From Alistipes sp. UBA928 (GTDB taxonomy: Bacteria > Bacteroidota > Bacteroidia > Bacteroidales > Rikenellaceae), in contig DBDQ01000113.1 in assembly GCA_002293665.1 (NCBI GenBank), positions 139 to 8,010 of the forward strand: DNA of 7,872 nucleotides, read 5' to 3'. The notes below the pieces were generated by a model. That model was not told the origin of the DNA. It made no database searches and worked only from the letters and a program-made list of their open reading frames with translations. Numbering within the stretch: the first letter of the stretch is position 1; every line of letters begins with the position of its first letter. Position numbers and translations under genes: made by a program. Below, in pieces: positions 5,013-7,872 of the stretch.

Positions 5013-5036
5013 GCCGGTGCGCATCGGCGCGGTTTT
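5013..5036 (+). terminator. Weak possible terminator after the response regulator
   Basis: GCCGGT (5013-5018) pairs with ATCGGC (5023-5028) around loop GCGC. Four bases later come only four T's (5033-5036). The structure is short and the T-run poor, so readthrough into the next gene is possible. Confidence 0.3.
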
Positions 5037-5039
5037 ACA

Positions 5040-5047
5040 TACTTTTG
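5040..5047 (+). promoter_or_regulatory. Bacteroidota -7 box (TACTTTTG) for the outer-membrane protein
   Basis: TACTTTTG matches TAnnTTTG. A start near 5053-5055 leaves a leader of about 28 nt before ATG 5082. No convincing -33 box is visible, which would be consistent with activator dependence. Confidence 0.65.
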
Positions 5048-5081
5048 CTGTCGGAAATTAATCGACTTGTAAAACCGTATT

Positions 5082-7872
5082 ATGAGAAAATTGCTCCTTG
5101 CGATAATTGCGACGGCCCTCGCTGCCGGATATGCCAACGCTCAAAGACGCTCGACCGTCAACGGTGTCGTCGCAGACGCCGATACCCACAGTATCCTTAT
5201 CGGGGTGGTCGTAGAAATGGCCCCCGTGAGCGACACCACCAAATCTACCGTCGTCGTGTCAGGCGCAGGGGGCGCTTTCTCGATGGGCCTCAACCGCGAA
5301 GAGCATCGCCTAAGAGCCTCCCTGCTGGGTTACGAAACCGTTCGCCGCAGCGAAAACATAACCGAGGCGAGGCAAACCCTCGACACGATATACATTCGTC
5401 AGGGGATCGTCATCGACGCCGTTGTCAAGCAGGCGGTGGCGATGCGAACCTCGATCTCGGGCGACACCATAATATACAACGCCGACTCTTACAAGGTGGC
5501 GGCTGACGCCAACGTGTCGGGCTTGTTGGAGAAGATGCCGGGCATAAGGGTCGACGGAGGCACCGTGGAGGCACAGGGCGAGGCGGTGAGAAAGGTACTC
5601 ATCGACAACCGCGAATTTTTTGGCGACGATGTTGCCGCGGCCATCTCGTCGCTCCCGGCCGAGGCGGTGAAGAACATCGAGGTGTTCGACAAACTCTCGG
5701 ACAACGCAGAGTTCACCGGCATAGACGACGGCGAGGGATACAAAGCCATCAACATCGTCACCCGCGAGTCGATGCGGCAGGGGATCATGGGGCAGGTGTC
5801 GGCAATGTACGGTGCCGAACCACCAGAGAACAGCAGCGAGAAGTGGCACCACTACGGACTGGCGGGCGGAAACGTCAACATATTCAACGGCGACGCAAAG
5901 ATCACCATAGGCGGTACGATCAATAACCTCAACGAACGCCACTTCACGAGCCACGATATTCTCGGCGCGGGCGACGACGACGGGATCGCGAAGGTGGGAC
6001 GGCTGCAACTCAACTACATCGACGAGTTGGGCAAGCGCAACCAGTGGAAGGTAGACGCCTCGTACAGCTTCAACGCCACGGACGCCAATGCCAACAGCTC
6101 GGTAGAACGCGAATACTACGCCTCCGACGACGCACTCTACCGCAACTACGCCTCTGGGTCGTGGCGAAACACATTCAATCAGGGACACGCCTTAAACGGA
6201 CGCATAGACTTCAAGCCCAACCAGTACCACGAACTGCGTATCCGTCCCCAGCTCAGGTTTCAGGGCAACAGGGGCGACAGGAGATCGAACGAGGTTTACT
6301 ATCCGGTCGACGGATCGGCCCCCATTGCACTCGAAAACTGGAGCAACAGCGACCAAAACGGCTGGTTGGTGGGGCTGAACGCGAATTACCGAGTGAGATT
6401 GGGCAAACCGGGGCGCACTCTGTCGCTCTTCTTCAACACCATGTACGACCCCGACGACCGGCGGGGAGAAAGTTACTCCGAGAGGCAGGAGATTGATCCG
6501 GCGACGGGCAGGCACGTCTACATACGCCAGTCGACCCCGTCGTTCAACTACGACTTCAACATCGGGGGAGGTCTTACCTACACCGAACCCGTGAGCGACC
6601 ACTCGCTCGTGAACTTCGATTACAGCCTGCGGTACAGCTACTCCGATCAGGACAGGAAAGCCTATCTGTGGGACACCATGCTCGAGCAGTATGCCACCGA
6701 TCCCGACGCCGACCTGTCGGGTGTCTACAACAGCGGATACACCACTCATCGCGTGGGGCCGGGTTACAGAATGCAAAAAGGTAAAACGACAATCTCGGCC
6801 GGCGTGTTCTACCAGTACTCCTCACTTGAGAGCAACCGCGTGCTGCCGCGTGTGTACGACCTGCGCCAGGACTTCAACAACATCACCTACTCGGCGATGA
6901 TAAATACACAGTTCACGAGCGGCACGTCGATCCGCGTGTTCATCAACTCGATGACGCGCAACCCGTCGGTGTTCGACCTTCAGGATGTGGTCGACATATC
7001 GAATGTGCAGAATATCACCAAAGGCAATCTCAACCTGAGACCATCCTACGGCAATATGTTCATGGGGTGGTTCGTGTTCCCCAACATAGAGAAGGGGCGC
7101 ACATTTTCGATCAACTTGGGCGGCAACTACACTACCAACGCCATAGTCAACCGCACGATACGCGAAAGTCCCGGATACCAGATAACCGACGCCGACGGCA
7201 ACGTGATAGAGACGCTCGACGCCGTGGGGCGCTACTCCGAGTCGATAAACATGGACGGGCAGTGGTCGACACGCATCGGAGTGGGTTACGGATTCCCCGT
7301 GTCGTGGCTGCGCTCGAACCTCAACCTCGATGCCGGCATGTCGTACAGCGAAACCCCGTCGCAGTTCGGGAAGTGGAGCGGCGGAAGCATCGACAACGTG
7401 GCATGGACAACCAACTACTCGCGCGTGATGAGCCCCGAGGCCGAGATCACTTTGGGCAGCAACATATCGGAGAAGGTAGACTTCCGCATACAGTACGAGA
7501 TTGGCTACAACCGCGTCCGCAACTCGGGCTTCACCCGCAGCGACAGCGAATACCTGCAACAGGAGATCGACCTCGACTTCAAGTTCGTGCTGCCGGCCAA
7601 CTTCACCATAGCCGGTAACGCCGAGTGGAGCAGCTACAAGTCGGTGAGCGGACAGGACTTCAACCGCGAATTCGTGATCGCAAACGCCGCGATAGGAAAG
7701 AAAGTGCTGCGCAGCCGTCAGGGCGAGATCAGCATCTTTGCCAACGACATATTCAACCAGAATGTCAGCTTCAGACGAAGCGCGCAAGCTCAGTATATCC
7801 AAAACCAGACCAACATGGCCATCGGACGTTACATAGGGATCAAGTTCACCTGGAACATCCGCAAGTTCGGCA
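5082..7872 (+). CDS. Outer-membrane beta-barrel protein, TonB-receptor-like (3' end just cut by the window)
   Basis: The frame is open from ATG 5082 to the window edge, 930 codons. A signal peptide is clear: MRKLLLAIIATALAAGYANA, cleavage likely before Gln21. Residues about 24-105 form a carboxypeptidase-regulatory-like beta-sandwich (VNGVVADADTHSILIGVVVE, LLGYETVRR). A plug-like domain spans about 108-230: GDTIIYNADSYKV, GLLEKMPGIRVDGG, NREFFGDD, LPAEAVKNIEVFDKLSDNAEF, INIVTRE. The rest is a barrel of alternating, aromatic-rich strands, including KGNLNLRPSYGN (about 647-658). The visible end, FTWNIRKFG, resembles the last strand of this family, so only a few codons should be missing. Such proteins occur in Bacteroidota outside Sus-type pairs; no SusD partner is visible here, and the substrate cannot be told. 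It is a true gene although it lacks a stop in the window. Confidence 0.93.
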   Translation, partial: MRKLLLAIIATALAAGYANAQRRSTVNGVVADADTHSILIGVVVEMAPVSDTTKSTVVVSGAGGAFSMGLNREEHRLRASLLGYETVRRSENITEARQTLDTIYIRQGIVIDAVVKQAVAMRTSISGDTIIYNADSYKVAADANVSGLLEKMPGIRVDGGTVEAQGEAVRKVLIDNREFFGDDVAAAISSLPAEAVKNIEVFDKLSDNAEFTGIDDGEGYKAINIVTRESMRQGIMGQVSAMYGAEPPENSSEKWHHYGLAGGNVNIFNGDAKITIGGTINNLNERHFTSHDILGAGDDDGIAKVGRLQLNYIDELGKRNQWKVDASYSFNATDANANSSVEREYYASDDALYRNYASGSWRNTFNQGHALNGRIDFKPNQYHELRIRPQLRFQGNRGDRRSNEVYYPVDGSAPIALENWSNSDQNGWLVGLNANYRVRLGKPGRTLSLFFNTMYDPDDRRGESYSERQEIDPATGRHVYIRQSTPSFNYDFNIGGGLTYTEPVSDHSLVNFDYSLRYSYSDQDRKAYLWDTMLEQYATDPDADLSGVYNSGYTTHRVGPGYRMQKGKTTISAGVFYQYSSLESNRVLPRVYDLRQDFNNITYSAMINTQFTSGTSIRVFINSMTRNPSVFDLQDVVDISNVQNITKGNLNLRPSYGNMFMGWFVFPNIEKGRTFSINLGGNYTTNAIVNRTIRESPGYQITDADGNVIETLDAVGRYSESINMDGQWSTRIGVGYGFPVSWLRSNLNLDAGMSYSETPSQFGKWSGGSIDNVAWTTNYSRVMSPEAEITLGSNISEKVDFRIQYEIGYNRVRNSGFTRSDSEYLQQEIDLDFKFVLPANFTIAGNAEWSSYKSVSGQDFNREFVIANAAIGKKVLRSRQGEISIFANDIFNQNVSFRRSAQAQYIQNQTNMAIGRYIGIKFTWNIRKFG

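Noticed and set aside
5310..6188. Open frame (292 codons) on the minus strand
   Set aside because: It is also a shadow of the barrel gene, valine-rich and without family motifs.
6822..7802. Long open frame (326 codons) on the minus strand
   Set aside because: It lies wholly within the barrel gene, which has a signal peptide, plug motifs and barrel periodicity. GC-rich coding DNA often leaves the opposite strand open, and this frame shows no recognisable domain.

Overview
The window looks like chromosomal DNA of a GC-rich member of the Bacteroidota, plausibly an Alistipes/Rikenellaceae-type gut organism. Evidence: three to four well-placed TAnnTTTG boxes (the Bacteroidota -7 promoter element), no clear Shine-Dalgarno sequences, a Bacteroidota-style S21 protein, a three-unit helix-hairpin-helix (HhH) protein, a LytS/LytTR pair with a four-base overlap, and a large outer-membrane barrel ending in an IRKFG-type C-terminus. 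The phylum is well supported; the genus is a guess. All genes lie on the + strand.

Region by region: (1) 1-1049, the C-terminal part of a UbiD-family prenylated-FMN decarboxylase, carrying an in-frame repeat insertion. (2) 1057-1209, an independent small RNA gene between ubiD and the next gene. It has its own promoter box, a 12-bp closing stem, an asymmetric central bubble and a long apical hairpin, which is the architecture of 6S RNA. Its U-tract is preceded by a 9-nt segment that pairs back into the apical hairpin. (3) 1228-2313, a membrane-anchored HhH (ComEA-like) protein whose two linkers consist largely of in-frame palindromic repeats. (4) 2339-2533, rpsU (ribosomal protein S21), followed by a strong terminator. 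(5) 2611-2749, an intergenic copy of the same repeat and a G-rich tract. (6) 2784-4984, a two-gene operon of a four-TM LytS-type histidine kinase and a LytTR response regulator. The kinase's extracytoplasmic loop resembles the RNA-binding OB domain of Rho. (7) 5082-7872, an outer-membrane beta-barrel/TonB-receptor-like protein with its own promoter, cut by the window end only a little before its natural stop.

The two most unusual things are the 6S-like RNA and the family of interspersed palindromic elements. Motif A is GTTGGGCTAAAGCCC-like, motif B is CCGTCGGTTAAAACCGACGG plus CAATATT, and motif C is bounded by CGTCATTGCGAGG / CCTCGCAATGACG. These occur inside ubiD, twice in the HhH gene and once between genes. 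Where they are translated, each motif is read in the same frame every time, which recalls the protein-coding palindromic elements of Rickettsia.

Functionally the kinase and regulator form one signalling unit. The adjacent barrel is a plausible target but nothing in the sequence proves this. The genes from 1 to 2533 are housekeeping or general-function genes with no evident shared pathway.
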